From a virus, in the IMG/VR virus record IMGVR_UViG_3300049215_000210, positions 1 to 52,701 of that record: a stretch of DNA of 52,701 nucleotides, one strand, 5' to 3'. Of the stretch, positions 33,050 to 41,320 are shown piece by piece. A program made the translations under genes and the position numbers. The notes beneath the pieces were generated by a model. It saw nothing but the letters and a program-made list of their open reading frames with translations, searched no databases and was not told where the DNA came from. Numbering within the stretch: position 1 is the first letter of the stretch; each line of letters opens with the position of its first letter.

Positions 33050-33982
33050 TTAGAGGTGAGCAACGCCTCCACGTGAACGGTTGTTGGTGATGAACTGCAG
33101 TGCCGAGTAAATCTTCGACACGTAGCCGTTCGCGTTCGGGATTTCCTGGGTGTCGCCACGGTCCTTGTAGTACTCGCGGCTGACCACCAGCTGGATGTTC
33201 TTCGGGTTCTGGAAGTAGACCGAGGTCGTTCCATACTGCGAGAACACGTAGCGCGCCGTCTTGAACGCCAGAATCTTGAAGCCGGCCTTCAGTTCCTGGC
33301 TGTCGACGTAACGCTGATTCGCCTGCTGCGTGCCTTCGAACAGCGCCTGCGTGGTGCCGCCCGAAACCATCAGTGTCGGAACCAGCTTGCTGCCCGAGCC
33401 CTTGGCGCACGCGTTCCACACCTGGGTGAACGCGGACTCGATGTCCGTGTCATCCACGTAGGTCGACTGTTGGTTGCGCCAGAACGTTTCCGTGCCGCTG
33501 TCGATGCCGCCGTCCGAGCCGGTGCCGGCTGTGGACATGTGCGTCGGGAGGCCGAGGAAGCCGTTCGTCGAGGTCGTGAAGAACGCCTGCTCCAGGAGGT
33601 CGTCGTGCGTCTCCAGGCCGTTCTCGATGATGGACTTGACCAGGGCGACCTTCTGGTTTTCCGAGGGGTTCTCGGCTTCGTCCTTCTTCGACCAGACCAT
33701 CGGGGCGGTGAGTTCCGCGACCGAGTAGCTGGCGGCGGTCAGGACTTCAGTCTTCGTCAGAGAGACGGGCTGAAGGTCCGTCGCCTGGAAGACCGCGTTC
33801 GGGTTGCGCTGGTAGTCGAGGGTTGCTTCGATTGTCGGGCCGAGGGAGACACGCTTGATGCCGCCCTGTCGTTCGAGTTCGTGGAGGTAAGCCGACTCCG
33901 CCCACTGGTTGGCGGGCTTGTTCGACTCATTGACCACCGCCGCGTACGACACGGCGAGAATCTGTGAGATTGTCAGAGCCAT
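33050..33982 (-). CDS. Major capsid protein
   Basis: A 310-residue protein with a typical HK97-like course: a helical N-arm (MALTISQILAVSYAAVVNES), LERQGGIKR, the central SYSVAELTAPMVWSK, a long spine-like helix (SENQKVALVKSIIENGLETHD) and a beta-rich C-terminal part (VYFQNPKNIQLVVSREY). It sits between scaffold and decoration genes, which supports the call. The 198-base upstream gap has a possible sigma-70-type promoter. AGGTG is the only weak ribosome-binding site. Confidence 0.8.
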   Translation of the reverse strand: MALTISQILAVSYAAVVNESNKPANQWAESAYLHELERQGGIKRVSLGPTIEATLDYQRNPNAVFQATDLQPVSLTKTEVLTAASYSVAELTAPMVWSKKDEAENPSENQKVALVKSIIENGLETHDDLLEQAFFTTSTNGFLGLPTHMSTAGTGSDGGIDSGTETFWRNQQSTYVDDTDIESAFTQVWNACAKGSGSKLVPTLMVSGGTTQALFEGTQQANQRYVDSQELKAGFKILAFKTARYVFSQYGTTSVYFQNPKNIQLVVSREYYKDRGDTQEIPNANGYVSKIYSALQFITNNRSRGGVAHL

Positions 33983-34123
33983 CTAAACACCTGTGTAAAA
34001 AGCAGTTAGCGACCAAGGATTCAGTCCCTGTGCTGCCGGCCATTTACGCAGGTCGTCGGCGGAATGCGGGAGGATTTGCCAGGAATACGTCCTGGGGCGA
34101 AGTACCAAACTCCTGCAAGGGAT

Positions 34124-34152
34124 ATTCTAAGCCCTAAATACTAAAAATGCAA
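34124..34152 (-). promoter_or_regulatory. Possible sigma-70-type promoter for major capsid gene
   Basis: On the minus strand TTGCAT, a 17-bp AT-rich spacer and TAGAAT give a -35/-10 pair in an AT-rich patch upstream of the capsid gene, which is otherwise cut off by the terminator at 34867-34906. A -24/-12 reading of the same area (TAGAAT-ATCCC-TTGCA) lacks the essential GG. Confidence 0.35.
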
Positions 34153-34153
34153 T

Positions 34154-34169
34154 TGGCATATAACTTGCA
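34154..34169 (+). promoter_or_regulatory. Sigma-54-type -24/-12 promoter, leaderless unit
   Basis: TGGCAT-ATAAC-TTGCA. The predicted start at 34180 is one base before the ATG of the nuclease gene at 34181. The promoter-to-ATG distance is identical to that of the other free-standing nuclease gene at 40856. Confidence 0.65.
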
Positions 34170-34180
34170 ATATCCCAAGT

Positions 34181-34855
34181 ATGTCAATATCTTCTCGAAA
34201 TGCAGAAATTCTACAGCTTTTTAAATCCGGACAAACCGTGTGTCAAATAGCTCCGATATTTGGCATTTCTCGTCAACGAGTGCAACAAATCCTCAAACGT
34301 TGGGGAGTTTCTGCCCTCGAAGGAGGACAAGCAAAAACTCAACGCGAAAAACGAGCCACAAAGTTAGCGGAAAAAGAATCTCGTTGTATCCAAGAATGGG
34401 GACACGGACTATCTGAACACGCTTCTATTGTGGCTCTGCAAAAGGAGCAAAATTCTTACTACAGAGGTCCTTTAGGGGCCTTCAGGACTCAGCGTCGAAA
34501 TGCTGCCCGTCGTGGAATTGGGTGGCAACTTACGTTTGTTCAATGGTGGAAAATCTGGCAGGAATCTGGTAAATGGGAAAAAAGGGGAAGAGGAAATTTT
34601 GGCTATGTTATGGCTCGACATGGAGACGAAGGGCCTTATGCGGTTGATAATGTTTGTATCGAATTAAGTACAGACAATGTCGCCTCTCGAAAAAATTGTC
34701 AAAACAGAACATTACCCCGTGGAGTATACGAAACCGCTACCGGTAAATTTATCGCACATCGAATGATTCAAGGAAAACATCAATATCTGGGGACTTTTGA
34801 TAATTCTTTAGAGGCTTCAGAGGCTTACATAAAATCCGTCGAAAATCAAGGATAA
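34181..34855 (+). CDS. HTH / GPY-NV core / AP2-like homing-type nuclease protein
   Basis: A 224-residue protein. Residues 1-45 are a helix-turn-helix (CQIAPIFGISRQRVQQILKR). The middle has NFGYVMARHGDEGPYAVDNV (about 141-160), the core of a phage family of HNH/AP2 homing-type proteins. The C-terminus is AP2-like (GVYETATGKFIAHRM, YLGTFDNSLEASEAY). The gene is markedly AT-richer than its surroundings and lies antisense between scaffold and capsid genes, signs of recent insertion. Classical HNH catalytic residues are not obvious. It starts at the promoter's predicted +2, without a leader. Confidence 0.65.
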   Translation: MSISSRNAEILQLFKSGQTVCQIAPIFGISRQRVQQILKRWGVSALEGGQAKTQREKRATKLAEKESRCIQEWGHGLSEHASIVALQKEQNSYYRGPLGAFRTQRRNAARRGIGWQLTFVQWWKIWQESGKWEKRGRGNFGYVMARHGDEGPYAVDNVCIELSTDNVASRKNCQNRTLPRGVYETATGKFIAHRMIQGKHQYLGTFDNSLEASEAYIKSVENQG

Positions 34856-34866
34856 AAAGAAAAACA

Positions 34867-34906
34867 GGAAAATGCGTCGAAAAGGGGCCTAATCGACGCA
34901 TTTTCC
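34867..34906. terminator. Strong bidirectional terminator
   Basis: GGAAAATGCGTCGA (34867-34880) and TCGACGCATTTTCC (34893-34906) form a perfect 14-bp stem with a 12-nt loop. On the minus strand a T-rich tract follows, ending scaffold transcription. On the plus strand it closes the nuclease gene. Confidence 0.8.
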
Positions 34907-34913
34907 ACGAAAT

Positions 34914-36062
34914 TTACTCTTGGCTGAGGCCCGCCTCCCGCAGGCTCTGGCGGATGACATCCTCGGTGGAGGTCTTCTCGTCCGGACCCTTGGTCACCGT
35001 GGCCTTGGTCCCCGCGCCCGGTGCGCCCTTCGAGACAGCCTTGGGGGCCTTCTTGAGTTCCGCCAAGATGCTCTGCCGCATGGAGTTACGGTCCTGCCGC
35101 AGCTTGGGGATGATGTACGCGGCTGCCGCCTGTGCAAACGTCATGCCAGGGTTCTTGGTCATGAGGGCCATGACCTCGCGGGATTCCTTGGTGCCGTCCG
35201 CCGGCAGGAGGTCGCCCCAGGTCTTCTTGACGGCTTCGACTTCGTTGTGGATGCGTTGGGCACGCTCCTGGTAGGCAGCCCGGGCCTTGGCCTCCCTCTC
35301 GAAGGGGGTCAGGCGCTCGTTCATCTTGGCCAACAGGCGTTTCTCGGCCGCATGCTCGGCTTTGCGCGCTTGCCAGTCGGTGAACTTCTCCCACTGTTCG
35401 GGGGAGTACATCGGGTTGCCGTCCTTGTCCTCCGCATCAGGACCCGGCATCTTCTCGGTGAACTCCTCGGGTTGGGCCGGTACGGCCTTCTGGGGCTCCA
35501 CGAACTTCTTGAACGCGGGGTTCTGCTCGGCCAGCCAGTGAATCAGGCGCTCGTCACCCTGGGCAATCATCTGGTCGAAGCGGTCGGCCCCGGCCTTGGT
35601 GGCCCGCAGGCCCTCGACCTCAGTCTTCAGGCCGTCGAGTTCCATACGGATGGGCGCGGTGTGCTTCTCCAGACCGTTGAGGAGAATCTTCCTCACGCGC
35701 GAGTGAGGAATGCGGTTGTCGCGCTGGCCTTCCTTCGGCTTGTTGAAGCCGATGGCGGCGAGGATGGCGTCTTCCTTCTCTACTTTTTCTCGCGCCGCTG
35801 TTTGCTCAGGGGTTTCAACGACCTCAACAGCTTCCTCTCCAACTCCCTCTGCTGACTCGTCTCCAACTCCATCGCCTCCGGCATCTCCAGAATCAGCAAC
35901 ACCATCCCCTTCACTTCCCTCGCTGCTATCCGAAGACGAATCCAGAACTTCCGTACTACCTTCATCGCCGCCCCCGATGTCCTCTCCTCCTTCGGATTCC
36001 CCGCCGCCTGTTGCGTCCGCCACCGCCGCCGAAATCAGTGCCTCTGCGTTGTCGATACCCAT
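34914..36062 (-). CDS. Scaffold / head assembly protein
   Basis: A 382-residue, highly charged protein. The N-terminal ~90 residues are Gly/Ser/Asp/Glu low complexity; the middle is helical with coiled coils (IRMELDGLKTEVEGLRATK, FTDWQARKAEHAAEKRLL), and the C-terminus is basic then acidic. Lying between portal and major capsid, it fits an assembly scaffold. GGGAGA lies before ATG 36062. Confidence 0.72.
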   Translation of the reverse strand: MGIDNAEALISAAVADATGGGESEGGEDIGGGDEGSTEVLDSSSDSSEGSEGDGVADSGDAGGDGVGDESAEGVGEEAVEVVETPEQTAAREKVEKEDAILAAIGFNKPKEGQRDNRIPHSRVRKILLNGLEKHTAPIRMELDGLKTEVEGLRATKAGADRFDQMIAQGDERLIHWLAEQNPAFKKFVEPQKAVPAQPEEFTEKMPGPDAEDKDGNPMYSPEQWEKFTDWQARKAEHAAEKRLLAKMNERLTPFEREAKARAAYQERAQRIHNEVEAVKKTWGDLLPADGTKESREVMALMTKNPGMTFAQAAAAYIIPKLRQDRNSMRQSILAELKKAPKAVSKGAPGAGTKATVTKGPDEKTSTEDVIRQSLREAGLSQE

Positions 36063-36110
36063 GAATTTATCTCCCGTGACGTGGAAGGAACGTAAGTGCT
36101 CCCCCGACCT

Positions 36111-36476
36111 TTAGGTCCACCGTGTAGTGTGCTTCGACTTGTCGCTGCCTTGAGTGCCCTTGTGCTCGACGTAATTCATCCACCCGGACGCCTTCTCCGC
36201 ACGCCGCAGCTCCTCGCGTGAGCGGAATCGGCGGGGCGTCCCATCCGGGTGGCAGAGACCATGTTTGATTTCGATATCGATTTCGTCTCCAATTACCGCA
36301 CCTGTAGTGGTCGCACGCCACACTCGTTGCGCGACCTTCCCACATTCCCTGATGAACGGCTCGCCATCCTCGTTGACATCCCCGACATGATGAGGGCAAA
36401 GCGTCTCCTGCGTCCCCATCGGGCGGAGGGCTTCAAAATCATGGCCCTCCTCACAGGCGTAGTCATACATCGGCAT
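36111..36476 (-). CDS. FmdB-like zinc-ribbon protein beside portal
   Basis: 121 residues. The N-terminus MPMYDYACEEGHDFEALRPM resembles an FmdB ribbon with CEEGH in place of CxxC, then LCPHH and RECG, giving a possible metal site Cys8/His12/Cys27/Cys45 (approximate). The C-terminal half is charged. GGAGG precedes the ATG. Such proteins are often found near phage portal genes; the role is unknown. Confidence 0.6.
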   Translation of the reverse strand: MPMYDYACEEGHDFEALRPMGTQETLCPHHVGDVNEDGEPFIRECGKVAQRVWRATTTGAVIGDEIDIEIKHGLCHPDGTPRRFRSREELRRAEKASGWMNYVEHKGTQGSDKSKHTTRWT

Positions 36477-36484
36477 GAATCCTC

Positions 36485-38707
36485 CTATTCCGCGTCTCGG
36501 CTGCGTTTCATGATACGGTCGCCCAGCTTCCAGTTGGGGTGAGCATTCACCACCGGGGGCGCCGCCGGTGGAGGCCCCACAGGTCCCGCGCCGCCCGCAG
36601 GCCCAGGCGGGGGAGGAGGCCCGCCAGGACCCGCAGGTGGTGCGCCCGCCGGAGCGCCCGCAGGCCCTCCCGGCGGAGTCGGTTGGCCAGGGAGGGGGAC
36701 GGCCCCGGTTCCCTGGGCGTTCATCGCGGCATCCTGGGCCGCCTTGAGGGTCTGGGCTGCCGCCTGGATGTCCTCCACGCTCGGAGCCTCGCCCAGCTTC
36801 TGCAACAGCGCCATGACCGAGACGTTCGTGATGTCGTCCTTGCCAGTGAACCGGAACGACAGCTGAGCCTTCTCCTTGGGTGGCGGCGGAGCCTTGACCA
36901 CCTTCGTCGGGTCGAGGCCGGCCAACTCGGCCATCTCCTCCAGAATAGGCATGGGGTCGACGTACCCGGACTTCACGGTCTTGTTGAGGAAGTCGGAGAG
37001 CTTGGCCATGCGGGCATTGCTGTCCAGCACCACTTGTGAGTCCGGCCGAATCTTGAACGCCAGGTCGTGGGTGATTTGCTTGTCATTCCACGCCGACATC
37101 ATCTGCTGCTTCTCTTGGTCGGTGAGGTTCGGGAAGTCAGAGTTGAGCACCATCAAGCCGGCGAGCACGTCGCAGATGCCGATGAAGAACCGCGCCACCG
37201 CGTTCCGCTCCTGACCGATGCGGGTTTGGAAGTTGCTGTTGGTGATGTTCGCCTGGGTCGCGGTTTCTTCGCTGCCCTGCGTTCCCAACTGGTTCGGCCC
37301 AATCATCCACATTTCCATCAGGTCTTCTTTGGACCGCTGGTCGAACTCGAAGTTCTCGGAGGGGTAGGTGGCGCGGGCGATTTCCCCGAAGGTACGGGAC
37401 CCATCCCCGTTGGTCGGAAGCATTGCCTGCCACACGCCCCTCATCAGCTGGTCCTGGATGGCCGGGTCGACGCGGTTCACATCGAACCACCGAATCGGCA
37501 GGGACCGCTCCCGGTTCATGAACATCTGGGCGCGAGACCGACGCATATCATTGACCTGTGGACGGCCAGCCTCAGAATCCGATGGCGGAATGGGATTGTC
37601 TGTAATGTACGTGAGCGTCAGCACTCGCGTCGGGAAGCGAAGGCTTCCAATCAACTTGCCATCCGCCGTTTCCTGCTGCCCCTTCCACGGACCATGATAG
37701 ACCGGCTTGTCCATGCCGTGGATGAAGACGACCTCCCAGATGCGCTTCAGCTGTTTCTCGTTGGGGTCGACGCGCGCACGCCAGTAGTGGATGCGGTCGT
37801 ACATGACCTTCGGTTCGAGGTTGCGTTCGGCGCGCTGGGGGTTCTCCCTCAGGTCATCCTGGGTCTTGTACTGGGTCGCCTGGAGGATGTTGTACTTCTC
37901 TGTGGGCGGCAGCTCCGGCCACTCGTTGACCGCTTCGGCCCAACTGCACCGTCCCGTGTAGCCGATGAAGTCCCCATCGTCGAAGTTGCTCCCCACGAAC
38001 TCTGTCGGCCACAAGCCATCGGTGGGGGACTTACGCGAGATGAGGAATTGGTCACTTATCTTCTGCGGCACCGACTCTTGGGTGGCCGGGATTTGAGTCG
38101 GCTGCAACGCCTCCGGTGTGGGCGACTGCATGGCCATCATCGGGTCGGCCTGCGGGAGGACCTTGTTCTCGAACCGGGCGATGTAGTCGACATGGATGAA
38201 GCCGACACCCGCTGCGTTCACCACGTCGTTGAGGACCTCTTCCATCGGCGGGCCGGCATTGGCCCTCTTCTCCCCCAGCTCGTAATTGAGGGCCTTGGCG
38301 AAGGGTTGGACGGCCGGCTTGTACGGCTCGGATTCGTGGGTCAGCTGGACGGTCGGGACCTGCGAGAACAGGTTGGCCGTCTTGGCTTTGGTCAGCGCCC
38401 AATCGGGATTCACCGAGGTCCGGATGTCGTCACTGCCATTGATGAGCGAAATCCCGTCCGTGAACTGGCTGGCGATGGTGCCGATTCGAATGTCGATGTT
38501 GCGCTTCCAGGCGGGGGACCGCTGCCGGCGGAGCATCACACACGCCGCGATGCGGTCCTTCAGGCGTTTTTCAACGGTGTCGTTGGAGGGGGTGACAGGG
38601 AGGGCATCAGTCTGACCAGCGGTGGGGCCGTCCTCCCGGCTGGTCGATTCATCGGGGGTGAGGCTCCCCAGGTCCTGGTTGCCGATTTCGGTATTTGACG
38701 CAATCAT
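36485..38707 (-). CDS. Portal protein
   Basis: A 740-residue protein of the long podovirus-type portal kind. Helical wing region with ERDIAACVMLRRQRSPAW-like segments near 50-70, GVGFIHVDYIARFEN (about 168-182), a core with LKRIWEVVFIHGMDKPVYHG, and stem and crown helices later. The last ~75 residues are a Pro/Gly/Ala tail, unusually long. It lies directly before large terminase in genome order, and GGAAC precedes ATG 38707. It forms the ring through which DNA is packaged and ejected. Confidence 0.8.
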   Translation of the reverse strand: MIASNTEIGNQDLGSLTPDESTSREDGPTAGQTDALPVTPSNDTVEKRLKDRIAACVMLRRQRSPAWKRNIDIRIGTIASQFTDGISLINGSDDIRTSVNPDWALTKAKTANLFSQVPTVQLTHESEPYKPAVQPFAKALNYELGEKRANAGPPMEEVLNDVVNAAGVGFIHVDYIARFENKVLPQADPMMAMQSPTPEALQPTQIPATQESVPQKISDQFLISRKSPTDGLWPTEFVGSNFDDGDFIGYTGRCSWAEAVNEWPELPPTEKYNILQATQYKTQDDLRENPQRAERNLEPKVMYDRIHYWRARVDPNEKQLKRIWEVVFIHGMDKPVYHGPWKGQQETADGKLIGSLRFPTRVLTLTYITDNPIPPSDSEAGRPQVNDMRRSRAQMFMNRERSLPIRWFDVNRVDPAIQDQLMRGVWQAMLPTNGDGSRTFGEIARATYPSENFEFDQRSKEDLMEMWMIGPNQLGTQGSEETATQANITNSNFQTRIGQERNAVARFFIGICDVLAGLMVLNSDFPNLTDQEKQQMMSAWNDKQITHDLAFKIRPDSQVVLDSNARMAKLSDFLNKTVKSGYVDPMPILEEMAELAGLDPTKVVKAPPPPKEKAQLSFRFTGKDDITNVSVMALLQKLGEAPSVEDIQAAAQTLKAAQDAAMNAQGTGAVPLPGQPTPPGGPAGAPAGAPPAGPGGPPPPPGPAGGAGPVGPPPAAPPVVNAHPNWKLGDRIMKRSRDAE

Positions 38708-38734
38708 GGCTGTTCCATTCTAGCACACGGTGTG

Positions 38735-40261
38735 CTACATCGAGGCAAGCATTCGGGGCGGCTGCTTCGGCCGCATCCACCGGGGAATCTCGTTGAGATG
38801 GGGCTCGCGTGCCGGCATGGCGTTCCCCATACAGAAGTACGCCAGGCTCACCACCCAGTGGTCGTTGCCGTTGGCGATTTTGCGCGGGTCGTTCTCGTCC
38901 ATCTGTTGGACCGGAAGGGTCTTGATGAGTTCGGGGCAGCCCCCGTACTTCCCATGCCCACCCCTCATAATCTGGAGCTGCGGTCGGTCGTCGATGATGG
39001 TGTTGAGGTAATCGTGGATGGCGGTCCCGTAGACCTCGCGGTTGTTCTGGGCCGGCGTGAGGGGCACGCCGTTGGTCTCAAACTGCTCCGCTATCGAGTA
39101 CTTGCTGGCCCCGTCCTTGATGAACATGGTGGGGTCGCAGAACGTGTCGAGGATTCTCATTCCCTTCGACAGGTTCTTGATTTGTGTCGCTACATCCTTC
39201 GCCAGCGTCCTCCGCCAATGCCTCTCCATGAACGGGACCGCCCGTTTGTTCGGGAACACCGCAATCCACAGGCAGACCGCCGGGTCGGGGAAGTACCCCC
39301 AATCGACTGCCCGGTAGATACTCATCCACGACAGCGAGAAAATCTCCTGGTCCTGGCCGGTGCCGGGGTCCCGGTAGGTGGGCATCACGTCGATGACGTG
39401 CCACTGGACCACCTCTTCCTTGTCGCGGACCCCCTCCTCCGGCTCCAGCAACTTCCGCTGCACAAAGTCCGTGAAATACGCCCCCTCGATGACGAATTCC
39501 CCCAGCAACCACGCCTTCCTGATATGGTCCGGGAGGTTGCGGAGGCGCTTCTCATACGTCTTCTTGTCGATGTACTTGTTCTGCTCCAGGGTCTGGAACT
39601 GCATCTCGAAGTCTTCCGGGAGGTAGTCCGGGAAGTCGACGAGATTGACATCATGGTCGACGAACCAACTTTTCAGCCACGGGGCTCCGGGTCCCAGAGG
39701 GTTCGTTCCTGCGCGGACCACGGCAACATAGGGAGCATCTGCGGGCGCTCGGGCCGCAGCACTAATCTGGAGGAACATATCGAGGTCAAATGTTGAGAGT
39801 TCGTCGAACCCAATGAACCCCCACTCGCTCGACAGGAAGTTGAGGACATCTTTGATGGTTTCGCAGTGCGAGAATTGGATGACCGAGCCATTGGGGAATT
39901 TTGCCTCGAAGGTGGTCCACAGGAATTTGCCCCCCAACAGCTCCATCTCAGCGGCGATGAACGCCAGGTGGCTCTTGCGGAGGTCGGGGATAGTACGACG
40001 AAGAATCAAGGCCCGGAAATTCGGGAACATGAGACACCGAATGATGGCGTCCCACCGGAGTTGTTTGGATTTCCCCGTGCCCCGGGTCCCCAGGGCCAGG
40101 AGGTTGCTCGCATTCGACGCATGGAACGGCACCTGGTGGGGCTGGGGGCAGTACGCCACCACCTGCTCGCCATCCTTCTCCACCACGACCGAGTTGGCCA
40201 GCTCGTCGGGGAAGTAATCGCTGAAAGTACGGGGTAGGGTCGCCCGGTCGGCTCTCGGCAT
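38735..40261 (-). CDS. Terminase large subunit
   Basis: A 508-residue packaging motor. Walker A is GTRGTGKS (58-65). An ATPase coupling stretch RALILRRTIPDLRKSH follows. Walker B is FIGFDELS (149-156). The C-terminal RNase H-like nuclease shows AVDWGYFPDPA, DTFCDPTMF and a late acidic cluster (NGNDHWVVSLAY). Start ATG 40261 follows the small terminase stop. Confidence 0.92.
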   Translation of the reverse strand: MPRADRATLPRTFSDYFPDELANSVVVEKDGEQVVAYCPQPHQVPFHASNASNLLALGTRGTGKSKQLRWDAIIRCLMFPNFRALILRRTIPDLRKSHLAFIAAEMELLGGKFLWTTFEAKFPNGSVIQFSHCETIKDVLNFLSSEWGFIGFDELSTFDLDMFLQISAAARAPADAPYVAVVRAGTNPLGPGAPWLKSWFVDHDVNLVDFPDYLPEDFEMQFQTLEQNKYIDKKTYEKRLRNLPDHIRKAWLLGEFVIEGAYFTDFVQRKLLEPEEGVRDKEEVVQWHVIDVMPTYRDPGTGQDQEIFSLSWMSIYRAVDWGYFPDPAVCLWIAVFPNKRAVPFMERHWRRTLAKDVATQIKNLSKGMRILDTFCDPTMFIKDGASKYSIAEQFETNGVPLTPAQNNREVYGTAIHDYLNTIIDDRPQLQIMRGGHGKYGGCPELIKTLPVQQMDENDPRKIANGNDHWVVSLAYFCMGNAMPAREPHLNEIPRWMRPKQPPRMLASM

Positions 40262-40263
40262 GG

Positions 40264-40761
40264 CTACTCGCTCTGGACGCCGACCGCGATGGGTTCGTTG
40301 AGGCCGCCAATCTTCACGCCAACGGTAATTTTCGTACCGGTGGGGGCTCCGGAGGCGGCTTTTTCGACAATCCGCGCGCCCCCGCCACTCAGATTCTCAA
40401 TCGCCCACTGGCTGGCCTTGATAGCAATGTCCTTCCCGGCCATCGTGTCGGATTTCAGGGCGTCCTGGGTGGCCTGCCGGTGGGTGTCGATGTAAAAACG
40501 GGCGTTTTCTTGGAATTGCTCCGCCGCCTCCTCAATCATCTGGCGGAGGACCTCCTTGGAGCGCCGCATCGTCTTGGAAAGGGCTCCGAGCTGCCGCTCG
40601 CTGATGGGTCCCGGCATATCCTGAACAAACTGGGCCACGAATTCCTTCTCCCCCTTGGTCACTGGCCCCATTCGGCCGAAGATTTTCTGGGGTGGCTTCG
40701 AGCTTTCCTCCACCTTGACGGCCAACTGTCCTGTTTTTGCACTCTGGCGGGCTGAGGCCAC
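40264..40761 (-). CDS. Putative terminase small subunit
   Basis: 165 residues starting at GTG 40761 with AGGGAGGA upstream. An N-terminal basic tail, then helices (ISERQLGALSKTMRRSKEVLRQ) that could be a DNA-binding helix-turn-helix, then a long helical oligomerisation region and a beta C-terminus. It lies immediately before the large subunit gene and is the first gene of the virion block, behind a minus-strand -24/-12 promoter. Confidence 0.65.
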   Translation of the reverse strand: MASARQSAKTGQLAVKVEESSKPPQKIFGRMGPVTKGEKEFVAQFVQDMPGPISERQLGALSKTMRRSKEVLRQMIEEAAEQFQENARFYIDTHRQATQDALKSDTMAGKDIAIKASQWAIENLSGGGARIVEKAASGAPTGTKITVGVKIGGLNEPIAVGVQSE

Positions 40762-40782
40762 TGTTCCTCCCTAGTACACTCT

Positions 40783-40798
40783 TGCAAGAATCATACCA
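40783..40798 (-). promoter_or_regulatory. Sigma-54-type -24/-12 promoter for the virion block
   Basis: On the minus strand TGGTAT-GATTC-TTGCA. The predicted start near 40772 leaves an 11-nt leader before GTG 40761. It is divergent from the promoter at 40829 and would launch the packaging and head operon. Confidence 0.6.
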
Positions 40799-40828
40799 TA
40801 TCCTGTGTAGAAACGGAACAAGGGGTCC

Positions 40829-40844
40829 TGGCATTCGGATTGCA
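40829..40844 (+). promoter_or_regulatory. Sigma-54-type -24/-12 promoter, leaderless unit
   Basis: TGGCAT-TCGGA-TTGCA. The predicted start at 40855 is one base before the ATG at 40856, the same geometry as at 34154. Confidence 0.65.
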
Positions 40845-40855
40845 TACCCCTTTGT

Positions 40856-41233
40856 ATGGGCAACGGCGACCGGAAGTGGTCCTCCCGCAATCCGGAGTAC
40901 AAAAAGCGAAAATTGGACCGCAACAAGGAGAAGGCCAGGCAGCGGCGCATCCAATCGAGGGGGCTCACCATCGAAGAGTACGACGTGATGGTTGGGGACC
41001 AGGGATGCGTGTGCGCCTGCTGCTCCCGACCCTTCACCAAAGCCGTCATCCACTCTCGCAAGAATCCCGACCGGGTGTGGGGGGTGCTGTGCATAGGCTG
41101 CTACCGGCTGATTGCGATGAATTGGGGCTCTTTTTCCCTCAAAATCAAGCGTTTTCAACAACTTATCACCTATTTGGAGTCCCGAACCGCCCAAACCACC
41201 CGACTACCGTTACAACCGGAGACAAACCCCTGA
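40856..41233 (+). CDS. Diverged endonuclease VII-like protein
   Basis: 125 residues. A basic N-terminus, GLTIEEYDVMVGDQGCVCACC (the usual helix and first CxxC of endonuclease VII), then VIHSRKNPDRVWGVLCIGCYRLI. The second zinc pair (LCIGC) is kept. The catalytic block HIDHDH and its Gly-x-RG context are replaced by HSRKNPDRVWG, with one His left. It may be an inactive or altered nuclease. A palindrome (41251-41290) follows. Confidence 0.65.
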   Translation: MGNGDRKWSSRNPEYKKRKLDRNKEKARQRRIQSRGLTIEEYDVMVGDQGCVCACCSRPFTKAVIHSRKNPDRVWGVLCIGCYRLIAMNWGSFSLKIKRFQQLITYLESRTAQTTRLPLQPETNP

Positions 41234-41250
41234 AATGAGGGGAGGGGGGA

Positions 41251-41290
41251 GGGTCTGTTATTTGTGTATACACACACAAAATACAGACCC
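41251..41290. terminator. Long palindrome B (hairpin), partner of palindrome A
   Basis: Arms GGGTCTGT (41251-41258) and ACAGACCC (41283-41290) enclose the palindrome TGTGTATACACA (41264-41275). The 19-bp core is the reverse complement of that in element A, while the arms differ but remain complementary. G-rich and C-rich runs flank it as in A. Confidence 0.6.
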
Positions 41291-41320
41291 TGCCCTCCCC
41301 ACCCCCTGAGGAGCCCGTAG

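Noticed and set aside
37067-38698. A 543-codon open frame antisense to the portal gene
   Set aside because: It mirrors the portal gene, has Arg/Leu/Val/Gly-rich composition without motifs, and arises from codon bias in high-GC DNA.
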